Both the position numbers and the translations under genes were made by a program. Below, piece by piece: positions 6,912-16,848 of a stretch of 64,000 nucleotides of DNA. The notes below the pieces were generated by a model. The model saw nothing but the letters and a program-made list of their open reading frames with translations, ran no database searches and had not been told where the DNA came from. Origin of the DNA: Coriobacteriaceae bacterium (GTDB taxonomy: Bacteria; Actinomycetota; Coriobacteriia; Coriobacteriales; Atopobiaceae); the NCBI GenBank assembly GCA_004557505.1, contig SFGZ01000001.1, positions 186,001 to 250,000 on the forward strand, read 5' to 3'. Positions within the stretch are counted from its first letter, which is position 1. Every line of letters begins with the position of its first letter.

Positions 6912-8699
6912 GTGGGCAGCACCAACCCCACACAGAGCGCCGTTCGACCGGTTAGGCCCGGTGCACACGCCATTCCCGAGGAGACGCTCCTCGGACGCTA
7001 CCGCGTGCTCGCGCGGCGTGGCGCGGGCGGCTTTGGCACCGTATGCACCTGCTGGGACACGCGCCTCCAGCGCCGGGTTGCGATCAAGCGCATGCCGCTG
7101 CTCGCCGCCGAGGACCCAAGCGGCATCTCCGCGTCTACGGCAGACGAGGCACTGGCAGAGGCGCGCACGGCCTGCCTTTTGGCCCACCCCAACATTGTGA
7201 CGGTCTACGACTTCGAGGTCGATGGAACCTATGCGTACCTGGTCATGGAGTACGTCGACGGGCTCAACCTGGCGGAGCTCTTGGCTCGCGTGGAGGGTGG
7301 CGTCCTCACGCACGAGGAGTGCGCCCACGTGCTGCGCTCGGTTGCGGCCGCGCTCACCTACGCCCACGAGAACGGCGTGCTTCACCTGGACATAAAGCCA
7401 ACGAACATCATGATCGACCGCCAGGGCACCGTGAAGCTGGCGGACTTTGGCATGGCCACGCTCGCCTCGGCGGCCGGTTACGGCGGGGCGCGCGGCGGCA
7501 CCGTGGGCTACATGCCCCCAGAGCAGATCCAGGGGCTTCTCGTGGACGAGCGCACGGACGTGTTCGCCCTTGCCGTCGTGACCTGGCAGGCGCTCGCGGG
7601 GAGAAGCCCCTTTGCCTCTGCCACGCCCAAGGGATCGCTTGACGCCATCGTCCGCGGACCCAAGCCCCCACTCTCCAAGCTCGACCCAAGCCTGGCGCCG
7701 GAGGCCGAGACGGCCCTCCTCCGCGCCATGACCCCCACCGCCGCCGAGCGAGCCTCCTCCGTAAAAGGGTTCGCGCGGGACGTCCTGCCCGCGCTTGGAG
7801 ATGACGCCGAGGGCGCAGAGTCGCTCCGCGAGCTGGTCGACCAGTCCGAGAGCGACGACCCCTCCCTTGCGGCCGGGCCACCCAACCTGCCCGCACACGT
7901 GCGCCTGCCCTGGCTGGCCCCCGCCCTCGAGCGCGCGGCCTCTGCCGCATGCACCTTCATGGCGGTGTTCGCCACGCTGTCGGGCATCCCTGGCACAACG
8001 GGCGCCTTTGCTCTGGTGGGCGCCCTTGTCTCTGCTGCGGCCTGCGTCGCCTGGCCGCCCATAGGCTCCGCCGCCGCAGGCGCCTCCCTGGTGGCGGCGC
8101 TCGCGACAACGCACGCCACGGCAGCGTCGTTCCCGCTTGCCCTCGTGACTGCGGCGGGCCTTGTGGCGTGGTGGGTCTCCTGCGGCCACACGGACCACAT
8201 CTCAACGGCAGCCATGCTGGCGCCGGCGTGTCTCAGCTCGCCCGCTGCGGGCGTCGCCCTTGCCGGCTATGGCATGGACCCGCTGCCTGCGGCCGCCACG
8301 GGCGGCGCGGGGGCGCTCCTCTCGCTTCTGGTGGGGGCTGCCGCGGCAGGGGGCTTCTCGGCCCAGGCCACCGTCGCCGCGCTGCTGCCCGTGCTCTTAA
8401 GCCCCGCCACCTGGGTTGTCGTGGCCGGGTGCGCGGTCTCGGCGCTCCTGGCCTCGGCCGTCGCCATGAGGGGGAGCGTCGCCTCGGGCATCGTCGGGCA
8501 GGTTGCGGGTGCCGTCTCCATCACCTTGTTTTGCCTTCTCGCCGGCAGAGTGGAATCTAGCGGGTATTGGCTTGGCCATATATGGGAGGGCTGTGGCCTT
8601 GCTGTATCCTTATGTGTGTTTTTGTGTGTGGAAACCGTCCTGAGGGGCCCTCTGGACGAGGACCAGGAAGGCGAGGACTCAGATGAGCTTTCTCAGTGA
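6912..8699 (+). CDS. Serine/threonine protein kinase with C-terminal multi-span membrane region
   Basis: First gene of the kinase/FHA/phosphatase/wall-synthesis operon. 595 residues from GTG 6912, chosen for GGGAG five bases upstream; an earlier in-frame ATG (6858) has no ribosome site. Hanks-type domain about 28-300: glycine loop GAGGFGTV, Lys59 (VAIKRM), Asp160, DFG at 178 and PPEQ for APE. The catalytic motif is HLD, not HRD, so this is a non-RD kinase. From about residue 340 the protein is a series of Ala/Val-rich hydrophobic segments and then an acidic tail; there is no PASTA or other extracellular sensor. Its end overlaps fhaA by 17 bp, indicating translational coupling. By position it resembles a PknA-type kinase, without clear orthology. 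Confidence 0.88.
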   Translation: MGSTNPTQSAVRPVRPGAHAIPEETLLGRYRVLARRGAGGFGTVCTCWDTRLQRRVAIKRMPLLAAEDPSGISASTADEALAEARTACLLAHPNIVTVYDFEVDGTYAYLVMEYVDGLNLAELLARVEGGVLTHEECAHVLRSVAAALTYAHENGVLHLDIKPTNIMIDRQGTVKLADFGMATLASAAGYGGARGGTVGYMPPEQIQGLLVDERTDVFALAVVTWQALAGRSPFASATPKGSLDAIVRGPKPPLSKLDPSLAPEAETALLRAMTPTAAERASSVKGFARDVLPALGDDAEGAESLRELVDQSESDDPSLAAGPPNLPAHVRLPWLAPALERAASAACTFMAVFATLSGIPGTTGAFALVGALVSAAACVAWPPIGSAAAGASLVAALATTHATAASFPLALVTAAGLVAWWVSCGHTDHISTAAMLAPACLSSPAAGVALAGYGMDPLPAAATGGAGALLSLLVGAAAAGGFSAQATVAALLPVLLSPATWVVVAGCAVSALLASAVAMRGSVASGIVGQVAGAVSITLFCLLAGRVESSGYWLGHIWEGCGLAVSLCVFLCVETVLRGPLDEDQEGEDSDELSQ

Positions 8700-9897
8700 T
8701 TTCGAGGACCGGATAAGCTCGGCCTTCGAATCTGCCCCACAGGGCTATGCGGAGCCCTTCTCGTTCAAGAAGCTCGCAAGGCACGCCGCCCGCAAGATGG
8801 AGAGCGAGACGTACCGCATCGACGGCGTGGACACCGCACCCGCGCTCTACACCGTGCTGGTCTCCGCCGAGGACGACTCCCTCATGCGCCCCCTCTACGA
8901 GCGCATCGACTACGAGCTTGGCGAGTTCGTCACCAAGTCCGCAAACAAGAAGGGCTATGCCCTGGTGGGCAGGCCGCTCGTTCGCTTCATGGTCGACGAG
9001 TCCCTCAGGTCGGGAAAGTTCTACGTCGACGCCGAGAACGTCAACGAGCAGACCCTTGCCCGCCTCCGCGAGGAGGAGCGTGCGTTTCTGGGCGGCAACT
9101 CCAGCGTTGGCGGTGCGGCGGCCATGGGAAAGAAGCCTCGTCGCCGGCCTGGCGCAGGTCACCCCGGCCCCATCCCGCAGCCGGTGGCGCCCGCCGCCTC
9201 TCCGCAACCCGCCCCCGGCGGCACCGACGCCGGTCTGGACGTCATGCCCATGGACTACGTCGAGCCCGCAGGTAACGTGATCCCCGCCGTGGCCTCGCCT
9301 TCCTCCTCGACCCCCATGCCGGTGCCCTACGTTGACGCGCATCCCTCCCAGGTTGTGCCTCCCGCTGCTGTGCCCGCCGTGAGCCCTGAGCCTCCGGTGG
9401 GCAATCCGGCCGCCCAGCCGGCGGTGCAGCCAGTGGCGCAGGAGGCCCGAGAGCAGGCGCAGGCCGTCATGGCGGCGGCGCAGGCCGGCAGCGTACCCGC
9501 GCCCGTCCCGCAGCAGCAGGCGGCGCGCCAGGCACCTGGCGCCGTGCCAGACACCCGCCGCCGCGGCGTCCCCATGCCCGCCGCGCGGGCGCAGGCCGCG
9601 GCCCCGCGTGCCGCAACCTGCATGCTCATCGACCGTCAGAGCGGCCGCACCTACGCCGCCCAGGCACCCTCCTGCCTCATTGGACGCGATCGGTCGCAGT
9701 GCGGCATCTACCTGCGCGACCCCAACGTCTCGCGCCGCCACGCGGAGCTCACCTACGACGGGAGCAGCTGGCATATCGTCGACCTCAATTCCACCAATGG
9801 CACGCTCGTCAACGACATCGACGTGAACGAGTGCGTCTTGCGCGACGGCGATCTCATCACCGTTGGCCTCGTGAACCTCGAGTTCAGGGAGAGCTAG
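8683..9897 (+). CDS. FhaA-like protein: DUF3662 plus FHA domain
   Basis: Phosphothreonine-binding adaptor of the actinobacterial cell-wall kinase cluster. 404 residues: an N-terminal DUF3662/FhaA_N domain (about 1-125, beginning MSFLSDFEDRISSAFE), a Pro/Ala/Gln-rich disordered linker (about 150-305), and a C-terminal FHA domain (about 310-400) with IGRD, NVSRRHAEL and LNSTNGTLVND, the last supplying the conserved Asn-Gly. In mycobacteria FhaA binds phosphorylated MviN and PknB and tunes peptidoglycan synthesis at poles and septum; the same role is inferred here from architecture and operon position. Confidence 0.93.
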   Translation: MSFLSDFEDRISSAFESAPQGYAEPFSFKKLARHAARKMESETYRIDGVDTAPALYTVLVSAEDDSLMRPLYERIDYELGEFVTKSANKKGYALVGRPLVRFMVDESLRSGKFYVDAENVNEQTLARLREEERAFLGGNSSVGGAAAMGKKPRRRPGAGHPGPIPQPVAPAASPQPAPGGTDAGLDVMPMDYVEPAGNVIPAVASPSSSTPMPVPYVDAHPSQVVPPAAVPAVSPEPPVGNPAAQPAVQPVAQEAREQAQAVMAAAQAGSVPAPVPQQQAARQAPGAVPDTRRRGVPMPAARAQAAAPRAATCMLIDRQSGRTYAAQAPSCLIGRDRSQCGIYLRDPNVSRRHAELTYDGSSWHIVDLNSTNGTLVNDIDVNECVLRDGDLITVGLVNLEFRES

Positions 9898-9900
9898 GCC

Positions 9901-10314
9901 ATGATCGACCTCATCCTCTTCGCCGGGCGCATCATCCTCGTGATCCTTCTCTACGTGTTCCTCTTCGCGGCCATGCGCGCGGGCGTTGGCCTGGTTCGCG
10001 GGCAGCGCAGGGACACCGCCATCTGGTGCGTGGACGTCGAGAAGGGCTCGCGCGCCATGCGCGGCCTGCACGTGGATGTGCTCGGCCCCGTGGTTGTGGG
10101 GCGCTCTCCCTCCTCCGACATCGTGATCGACGAGCCGTACGTCTCGGCGACGCACGCTCGCTTCACCATCCAGGGGCCCGCCCTCGTCCTGGAGGACCTT
10201 GGCTCCACCAACGGGACCATGGTCAACGGCCATGTCATCGACCAGCCCGTCACCCTTCGCGATGGTGACGAGGTGCAGGTGGGCGACACCATCATGCGAG
10301 TGAGCCGCCAGTAA
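9901..10314 (+). CDS. FhaB/FipA-partner-like membrane FHA protein
   Basis: 137 residues: one N-terminal transmembrane helix (about 5-25, FAGRIILVILLYVFLFAAMR) and a cytosolic FHA domain with VGRSPSSDIVI, SATHARF and LGSTNGTMVNGH. It starts 3 bp after fhaA, and its TAA shares an A with the ATG of the phosphatase gene (TAATG), so the three are co-translated. Reads phosphothreonine marks laid by the operon's kinases, coupling them to division and wall enzymes; specific partners are not visible. Confidence 0.93.
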   Translation: MIDLILFAGRIILVILLYVFLFAAMRAGVGLVRGQRRDTAIWCVDVEKGSRAMRGLHVDVLGPVVVGRSPSSDIVIDEPYVSATHARFTIQGPALVLEDLGSTNGTMVNGHVIDQPVTLRDGDEVQVGDTIMRVSRQ

Positions 10315-11834
10315 TGGCCGCCAGGGACCAACAGACTCCACTCGATGACGCACTGCTCGAGGGGGCCGCGCCCGTCACCTCCCCAGCGGAGATGCCAGGC
10401 AAGCACGCCGCCGCCGAGCAGCCCACTCCCGACGTGCGGCCCCGGCACGCCGCCGCTGCCGAGCAGCCCGTGCCCGCCGCGGCCGAAGCCCCCCGCGAAG
10501 AGCCGGCGGCGCCGAACGACGCGGACCTGCCGCTAGAGCCGGTCAACGCGCCGGGACGCGCGGCCATCCCCGTCGAAGGCCGCGCCGGTGCCGACGCAAC
10601 CTGCGGCAGGAATGCGTTCATCTCCTGGGGCGCACGCTCCGACGTGGGCCTCGTCCGAAGCCACAACGAGGACTCGTTCCTCATCCGCACGCCGTGCTTC
10701 GCGGTGTGCGACGGCATGGGCGGCCACGCCGCAGGCGAGGTGGCGAGCTCCATCGCCGTTGAGACCATAGGCGAGAAGGCCCCGGCGACGGCAGACGACA
10801 CCCTCCTGGGCGCTGCGATCGAGGCCGCCAACCTGGCCGTCATCAAGGGTGCCGAGGAGGGGCGCGGCAAGCCCGGCATGGGATGCACCGCCTCGGCCGT
10901 GCTCATCGACGGCAGCCATCTGGCCGTCGCCCACGTGGGCGACTCTCGCATCTATCTTTTGCACGCAGGCACCCTGGTGCGCGTGACGCGCGACCACTCC
11001 TACGTGGAGGAGCTTGTCGACGCCGGCCAGATAACCGCCGACGAGGCCCGCGTACACCCCTCGCGCTCCATCATCACGCGCGCCCTTGGCTCAGACCCGG
11101 ACATGTACGCCGATCACTTCTCCATCGAGGTATCCAACGACGACCGCGTCATTCTCTGCTCCGACGGCCTCTCCAGCATGGTCCCCGACAGCGAGATAGA
11201 GTCCCTGGCAGTCTCGAGCGCCACGCCGCAGCAGGCGGCGGACAACCTGGTCTCTGCCGCGCTCACCGCAGGCGGTGCCGACAACGTGACCGTCGTCGTG
11301 GTGGACGTCCTGAACGACGGCGTCGCGGCGGCCGCGCACAGGCGCTCGGTTGGCTTTGCCCTTCGCATGATCGCCGCGATCGTGCTGCTCGCAGCCATTG
11401 TCCTGGGGGGTGCCATCCTCTTTGCCAAAAACGAGTGGTACCTGGGCGTCGACGGGGACACCGTGGGCATCTATCAGGGAATCGACGGGGACATCCTGGG
11501 CATCCCGCTCTCGAGCCTGGTCCAGACGACCGCGGTCGAGGTAAGCGACCTGCCCACAAACGTCGCCGCGCAGCTCGCGCACGGGGGCATCCAGGTTGAC
11601 AGCGAGCAGGAGGCCCTCTCCACCGTGGAGTCCTACCGCTCGCAGATAGATGCCGGGAAGACCAAGGCCGCCGAGAAGGCCGCCGAGGTCACCGCGGAGG
11701 GCAACCCAACCGGCGAGGCGGTGCCGGAGGGCGGCGCCCAGGCGGACGAGACCGGCGCGGGCTCCGCGAGCGGGGGCGGCGCGGCGGGGGCCAACGCCGC
11801 TGGGGACGCAGCGCAGACAACCGGAGGTGAGTGA
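10314..11834 (+). CDS. PP2C-family Ser/Thr phosphatase, membrane-anchored (PstP-like)
   Basis: Counterpart of the operon kinases; removes phosphate from PknB, FHA proteins and wall substrates. 506 residues. The N-terminus (about 1-95) is Pro/Ala/Glu-rich and likely disordered, an addition relative to mycobacterial PstP. The PP2C domain (about 103-330) has metal ligands in [16 protein letters not shown] (Asp133), CDGLSS (Asp284) and ADNVTV (Asp323). A transmembrane helix lies at about 352-372, followed by an extracytoplasmic part and a long Ala/Gly/Glu-rich tail. The GTGA overlap with the next gene implies coupling. Confidence 0.95.
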   Translation: MAARDQQTPLDDALLEGAAPVTSPAEMPGKHAAAEQPTPDVRPRHAAAAEQPVPAAAEAPREEPAAPNDADLPLEPVNAPGRAAIPVEGRAGADATCGRNAFISWGARSDVGLVRSHNEDSFLIRTPCFAVCDGMGGHAAGEVASSIAVETIGEKAPATADDTLLGAAIEAANLAVIKGAEEGRGKPGMGCTASAVLIDGSHLAVAHVGDSRIYLLHAGTLVRVTRDHSYVEELVDAGQITADEARVHPSRSIITRALGSDPDMYADHFSIEVSNDDRVILCSDGLSSMVPDSEIESLAVSSATPQQAADNLVSAALTAGGADNVTVVVVDVLNDGVAAAAHRRSVGFALRMIAAIVLLAAIVLGGAILFAKNEWYLGVDGDTVGIYQGIDGDILGIPLSSLVQTTAVEVSDLPTNVAAQLAHGGIQVDSEQEALSTVESYRSQIDAGKTKAAEKAAEVTAEGNPTGEAVPEGGAQADETGAGSASGGGAAGANAAGDAAQTTGGE

Positions 11835-14707
11835 CCGTGGCCAGCGAGAGAGTCCGCGGTGGCAACCGCAGGAACATGGAGATGCTCCTCCTCTGCCTGG
11901 CAGCCGTGCCGGTGATCCTGCTCTACGCCCTCTACGTGGTCAACGGCAGCGTCGCCCTCTCCCTGGGCACGCTCGCCGTTCCCGTGGGGCTCTTCGTGGC
12001 GTTCGCGGTGGCCCACGTGGCCGTCCGCATCCTTGCGCCCGACGCGGACCCCGTCATCCTGCCGACGGTCTTTCTCCTCTCGGGCGTAGGCATAGCCTTT
12101 GTCACGCGGCTTGCCCCCGACCTTGCCGCCAACCAGGTGATGTGGCTCTTCATCTCGGTCGCGGCCATGGTTGCGACGCTCTTCTTCGTGCGCAACCTCG
12201 ACAGGCTGGCAGACTACAAGTACACGCTTGGTCTTGTCGGCGTCATCCTGCTCGTGCTCCCCATGATCATTGGCACCGAGAAGAACGGCAGCAAGCTCTG
12301 GCTTGCGTTTGGCGGCCTCTCGTTCCAGCCGGGCGAGCTTGCCAAGATCCTCATCGTCCTCTTCCTGGCCTTCTACCTGGCCTCCAACCGAGAGGCGCTC
12401 TCCGTCACGGCGCACCGCGTGGGGCCCTTCCGCATCCCGCGCTTCCGCATGCTGCTCCCCCTCTTCATCATGTGGGGCATCAGTCTGCTCATCGTCATCT
12501 TCGAGCGCGATCTGGGCAGCGCCCTGCTCTTCTTCATGTATTTCGTGGTCATGCTCTACGTGGCCACGGGCCGGTGGAGCTACGTCTTCATAGCCATCGG
12601 CCTTCTGATCGTCGGCTTCTTCCTCTGCTACAACCTCTTCTCTCACGTCAAGGTCCGCGTGAACATCTGGCTCGACCCCTGGTCAGACCCCCAGAACAGC
12701 GGCTACCAGATAGTGCAGTCGCTCTACTCCATCGCCGACGGCGACCTGGTTGGGTCGGGCATCGGCAAGGGCCTGCCCACCCTCATCCCCTTTGTCGAGA
12801 GCGACTTCCTCTTCTCGGCCATAGCCGAGGAGACGGGCCTCCTCGGCGCCAGCGCCATCATCATCCTCTACATGCTCTTCTGCGTGCGCGGCTTTGCGAC
12901 GGCGGCGCGCGCCAAGTCCGACTCCTCCGCATTTGCGGCGGTGGGCCTCACCACGGTCATCGGCTTCCAGGCGTTCCTCATCATCGCCGGCGTCACCAAA
13001 CTCCTGCCCCTCACGGGCGTGACGCTGCCCTTCATGAGCCAGGGCGGCAGCTCGCTGCTCTCGAGCTTCATCATCGTGGGACTGCTCCTGCGCGCGGGCG
13101 ACGAGGGCACCGGCCGAGAGGCGCAGCTCGTGGCCAGCACCCCCGAGAGCGGCGACGGGCGCGTCTCGCTGCTGGGCGCCAGGGCCTCCGCCTTTGTCCA
13201 CGGCTCGCACGCCCGCGCCCGCTTCGAGATACAGGGCGAGGAGTCCGGCGTCCTCGGCCGCGTGGCCCTGGGCAAGCGCCTCACCGCCCTCATCACCACC
13301 TTTGCGGTGCTCTTCGCGGCGCTCATCGCCAACCTCACATACCTACAGGTAATCCAGGCCGGCACCGTCCAGGGCATGCCGTCCAACAACCACACCATCG
13401 CCAAGAGCGCCTACGTGCAGCGCGGCGCCATCATCACCTCCGACGGCGTGACGCTGGCGGAGAGCCTGCGCCAAGAGGACGGTACCTACCTGCGCTCCTA
13501 CCCGCAGGGCTCGCTCGCGGCACACACCGTTGGCTACATCTCGACGCGCTATGGCTCCGCCGGCATCGAGTCCACGATGAATGACACGCTCACGGGCAAC
13601 CACAACTACTCCGACTGGAAAAGCGCGCTCTACTCGCTGGCGGGCGTCAAGAAGCCGGGCAACACCGTGGCTCTCACCATCCACTCCCAGATGCAGCGCG
13701 CGGCCGAGTCCGCCCTCGAGGGCTACACGGGGGCCGTGGTGGTGCTCGACCCGTCCACGGGAGCCGTCCTCGCCAAGGCCAGCGCGCCCACGTATTCCTA
13801 CGAGCAGCTCGATGACATCATGGGCTTGGGCGGCTCGGGCTCCCAGCTGCTCGACCGCACCACGCAGGCGCTCTACTCGCCCGGATCGACCTTCAAGGCG
13901 GTCACGCTGTCCGCAGCGCTCGACACCGGCACCACCACGCTCGACACCGCCTACGACGCCGAGCCGTCACTGACCATCGGCGGCGCCGAGGTGAGCAACT
14001 ATGGCTACAACGACTACGGCACACCCACGCTGCAAGAGGCCTTTGCCCTCTCGTCCAACACGGTCTTTGGCCAGGTGGGCGTCCAGGTTGGCCCTTCCGG
14101 CCTGGTGCGGTACGCCGACGCCTTTGGCTACGGCGCCAACGTTGGCCAGGACTTCAACACCCGGGCGTCGCTCATGCCCGACCCCTCGGAGATGACCGAG
14201 TGGGAGACCGCCTGGGCGGCGTGCGGCCAGCCCGTTGGCCAGCACGCAAGCCCTGCCGGCCCGCAGGTGACCGTGATGCAGAACGCCATGGTCGCCCAGG
14301 CCGTCGCCAACGGCGGCGTGGTCATGAACCCCTACGTGATAGACCACGTGCTCTCGCCTGAGGGCGCCGCCATCTCCACGACGCAGCCCAAGTCCCTGGG
14401 CCAGGCCATCTCGGCTGGCACCGCCTCGCAGGTCAAGGAGGCCATGCTCGGCGTCGTTGACCACGGCACCGGCACCAGGGCCAAGATCCGGGGCGTCCAG
14501 GTTGCCGGCAAGACCGGCACCGCCCAGATCGAGGACGGCAAGATCAACTCGTTCTTCATCGGCTTCGCGCCGTACGACGACCCCACGCTCGTCATATCCG
14601 TCGTCATCGAGGGCGAGAATGGCGCCGACGTCGAGGGGTATGCCGCCGGCGTGGCGGGGCAGGTCCTTGCGAGCTGCCTCAACATTCAGGCACTTGGCGC
14701 AAGCTGA
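11831..14707 (+). CDS. Fusion of SEDS glycosyltransferase (RodA/FtsW) and class B penicillin-binding protein
   Basis: One 958-residue polypeptide combining the two enzymes that normally work as a complex: a SEDS peptidoglycan polymerase and a transpeptidase. The SEDS part (about 15-430) is multi-spanning and keeps [27 protein letters not shown] and the [20 protein letters not shown] loop. A linker (about 430-475) leads to a new transmembrane helix (about 480-500) and a PBP domain with catalytic Ser686 (STFK), SSN at 741-743 and KTGT at 894. Start: GTG 11831 overlaps pstP; GTG 11837 is better spaced from GGAGG and may be the true start. Stop frames rule out two genes here. In other actinobacteria rodA and pbpA are adjacent separate genes. 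Confidence 0.95.
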   Translation: MTVASERVRGGNRRNMEMLLLCLAAVPVILLYALYVVNGSVALSLGTLAVPVGLFVAFAVAHVAVRILAPDADPVILPTVFLLSGVGIAFVTRLAPDLAANQVMWLFISVAAMVATLFFVRNLDRLADYKYTLGLVGVILLVLPMIIGTEKNGSKLWLAFGGLSFQPGELAKILIVLFLAFYLASNREALSVTAHRVGPFRIPRFRMLLPLFIMWGISLLIVIFERDLGSALLFFMYFVVMLYVATGRWSYVFIAIGLLIVGFFLCYNLFSHVKVRVNIWLDPWSDPQNSGYQIVQSLYSIADGDLVGSGIGKGLPTLIPFVESDFLFSAIAEETGLLGASAIIILYMLFCVRGFATAARAKSDSSAFAAVGLTTVIGFQAFLIIAGVTKLLPLTGVTLPFMSQGGSSLLSSFIIVGLLLRAGDEGTGREAQLVASTPESGDGRVSLLGARASAFVHGSHARARFEIQGEESGVLGRVALGKRLTALITTFAVLFAALIANLTYLQVIQAGTVQGMPSNNHTIAKSAYVQRGAIITSDGVTLAESLRQEDGTYLRSYPQGSLAAHTVGYISTRYGSAGIESTMNDTLTGNHNYSDWKSALYSLAGVKKPGNTVALTIHSQMQRAAESALEGYTGAVVVLDPSTGAVLAKASAPTYSYEQLDDIMGLGGSGSQLLDRTTQALYSPGSTFKAVTLSAALDTGTTTLDTAYDAEPSLTIGGAEVSNYGYNDYGTPTLQEAFALSSNTVFGQVGVQVGPSGLVRYADAFGYGANVGQDFNTRASLMPDPSEMTEWETAWAACGQPVGQHASPAGPQVTVMQNAMVAQAVANGGVVMNPYVIDHVLSPEGAAISTTQPKSLGQAISAGTASQVKEAMLGVVDHGTGTRAKIRGVQVAGKTGTAQIEDGKINSFFIGFAPYDDPTLVISVVIEGENGADVEGYAAGVAGQVLASCLNIQALGAS

Positions 14708-14797
14708 TGGAGGCTGGACTTTACGAACGCGAGCCGCAGAGCACTTCAAACGCAGATACAAGACGCGGTATTGCCGCTTGGGTGATGGGAGAGGCAG

Positions 14798-16789
14798 ATG
14801 GCAGACAGGGTCCTTGGTGGAAGGTACCAGGTCCTCGACAAGGTGGGGACGGGAGGCATGGCCACGGTGTACCGTGGCCTGGACCAGGTTTTGGGGAGGA
14901 CCGTCGCCATCAAGACGATGCTGCCCCAATACGCGACCGACCCCTCGTTCGCGGCGCGCTTCAAGCAGGAGGCGCAGGCCGCGGCGGCACTCAATAGCCC
15001 GTACATCGTCTCGGTCTACGACTGGGGCAAGGATGCCGACACCTACTACATCGCGATGGAGTACCTGCGCGGCACCGACCTCAAGAGCGGCATCCGCAAG
15101 CACGGCGCGCTTGACTGCAAGAAGGTGGCGCAGATTGGATCGCAGATAGCGCAGGCGCTCTCCGTGGCCCACAACCACGACATCATCCATCGCGACATCA
15201 AGCCGCAGAACATCATGGTGCAGCCCGATGGCAACATCAAGGTGATGGACTTTGGCATCGCCCGCGCCAAGAACAGCCACCTCACCACCGACAACTCCGT
15301 GCTTGGTACGGCTCACTACGTCTCGCCCGAGCAGACCCAGGGCAAGCCCCTCGGCCCCACCACCGACCTCTACTCGCTTGGCATCGTGATGTACGAGGCC
15401 GCCACGGGACGTGTGCCGTTTGATGGCGACAACGCCGTGACCGTGGCCATGAAGCAGGTCACCGAGCAGCCCGTGCCGCCCAGCCAAATCAACCCCAGCG
15501 TCGACCCGCAGCTCGAGGCCATCATCCTCAAGTGCATGCAGAAGGACCCCAAGGACCGCTTCCAGACGGCCGACGAGCTCTACCACACGCTTCGAGACTA
15601 CCTTGCCGGTCGCATGCAGGCGGTCAACAGCGCCACGGCGATGCTGCCGGCGGCGGCGACCACGCCGCTTGCGGCGCGCGGGGGCAGCTCCACCCAGAGC
15701 ATGCCGCGCATGCAGGCCACGGGCAGGATGCGCCCCCGGTCTGCCACCGAGCAGGCGGCCCAGGAAGAGGAGGAGCGCCAGAAGAAGCGCAGGCGCAACC
15801 GGGCGCTTGCCGCCATCGGCGCCATCGCGAGCATCGCGCTTGTGGTGTTTTTCGTCATGAGCCTGCTGGGGTCCGGATCGAAGGCATATTCGGTGCCCAA
15901 CCTCCTCGGCCTCACGCAGGACGAGGCCGAGGCCATGCTCAAGGCCGATGGCCATGGCTTCTCGGTCGGCACGGTGTCCAACCAGTACTCCCCCACCGTC
16001 GAGGAGGGCAAGATCATCGAGCAGACCCCGGGCGTCGGGCGCACGGCAACCGAAGGCTCGAAGATCGACATCGTGGTCTCGAAGGGCGAGGAGCCGGCGG
16101 CGTCGGTCACGGTGCCCGACCTCACCAACTGCACGCCATCCGAGGCGCAGGACCTTCTCAACAAGTACGGGCTCAAGGGCCAGGCGGGCGACTCCGTCTA
16201 CAACGCCGACGTCGAGGTTGGCCACGTAGCCGAGCAGGAGCCTGCGGCAGGCACCTCGGCCAAGGCCGGGGACACCATCACCTACCACCTCTCGCAGGGC
16301 GCCGAGCAGGTCTCCGTTCCCAACGTCGTGGGAGACTCCCAGTCCGACGCGACAAGCACGCTCAAGGGCGAGGGCTTCAACGTGAGCGTGACGCAGTCCT
16401 CCTCGTCCAGCGTCGAGAAGGACTGCGTGATAAGCACCAACCCCTCCGCCGGCACGAGTGCCAACAAGGGCAGCACCGTGACCATCACGGTGTCGACCGG
16501 CCCGGCCTCCGTCTCGGTGCCCAACGTCGTGGGGCACGACGAGTCCTCGGCCGAGGCCGCACTCAAGAACGCGGGGTTTGCCGTCTCGGTGACCACAGAG
16601 GCAAGCGGCAGCGTCGCGAAGGGCAAGGTCATCTCGCAGTCCGCCACCTCTGCGACGGCAGGGTCGACCATCACCATCGTGGTGTCCAGCGGCCCCGCAA
16701 CGAACAACAGCCCGTCGGGCAACGAGAACAACTCGTCAGGCGGCACGAACCCAGGCGGAAATGGCGGCGGCACCACCCCCGGCAACTGA
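14798..16789 (+). CDS. pknB: PASTA-domain Ser/Thr protein kinase PknB
   Basis: Transmembrane kinase sensing muropeptides/lipid II and controlling division and wall synthesis. 663 residues with GGGAGAGG before the ATG. Kinase domain about 8-270: GTGGMATV loop, Lys39, HRD with Asp133, DFG at 151, activation loop with LTTDNSVLGT, and SPEQ. A basic juxtamembrane stretch (KKRRRNR) precedes the helix at about 335-355. Four PASTA repeats follow (about 362-638), each opening with a VPNL/VPDL/VPNV motif, then a short Ser/Asn/Gly-rich end. It closes the operon that starts at 6912; its TGA starts the downstream hairpin element. Confidence 0.97.
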   Translation: MADRVLGGRYQVLDKVGTGGMATVYRGLDQVLGRTVAIKTMLPQYATDPSFAARFKQEAQAAAALNSPYIVSVYDWGKDADTYYIAMEYLRGTDLKSGIRKHGALDCKKVAQIGSQIAQALSVAHNHDIIHRDIKPQNIMVQPDGNIKVMDFGIARAKNSHLTTDNSVLGTAHYVSPEQTQGKPLGPTTDLYSLGIVMYEAATGRVPFDGDNAVTVAMKQVTEQPVPPSQINPSVDPQLEAIILKCMQKDPKDRFQTADELYHTLRDYLAGRMQAVNSATAMLPAAATTPLAARGGSSTQSMPRMQATGRMRPRSATEQAAQEEEERQKKRRRNRALAAIGAIASIALVVFFVMSLLGSGSKAYSVPNLLGLTQDEAEAMLKADGHGFSVGTVSNQYSPTVEEGKIIEQTPGVGRTATEGSKIDIVVSKGEEPAASVTVPDLTNCTPSEAQDLLNKYGLKGQAGDSVYNADVEVGHVAEQEPAAGTSAKAGDTITYHLSQGAEQVSVPNVVGDSQSDATSTLKGEGFNVSVTQSSSSSVEKDCVISTNPSAGTSANKGSTVTITVSTGPASVSVPNVVGHDESSAEAALKNAGFAVSVTTEASGSVAKGKVISQSATSATAGSTITIVVSSGPATNNSPSGNENNSSGGTNPGGNGGGTTPGN

Positions 16790-16848
16790 GGCAGGGGGCA
16801 AGGGGAGGCGAAGAGGCGTCCCATTGCCTCCGCCGTCCCTTTGTCTCA
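16787..16848. terminator. Bidirectional hairpin between convergent pknB and AlbA_2 gene, bounded by their stop codons
   Basis: The plus-strand gene ends TGAGGCAGGGGGCA and the minus-strand gene ends TGAGACAAAGGGACGG; these face each other and can pair imperfectly (G-T pairs allowed), with an inner GGAGGCG...CGCCTCC-like helix. The two TGA stop codons are the ends of the element. No long T-run on either side. Confidence 0.5.

Noticed and set aside
8557..10353. 598-codon open frame antisense to the FHA genes, and similar long antisense frames at 13967-16537, 39652-42258 and 61315-63468
   Set aside because: All lie opposite well-supported genes, have unnatural Arg/His/Gly/Val composition and no ribosome sites; they are a by-product of GC-rich third codon positions.
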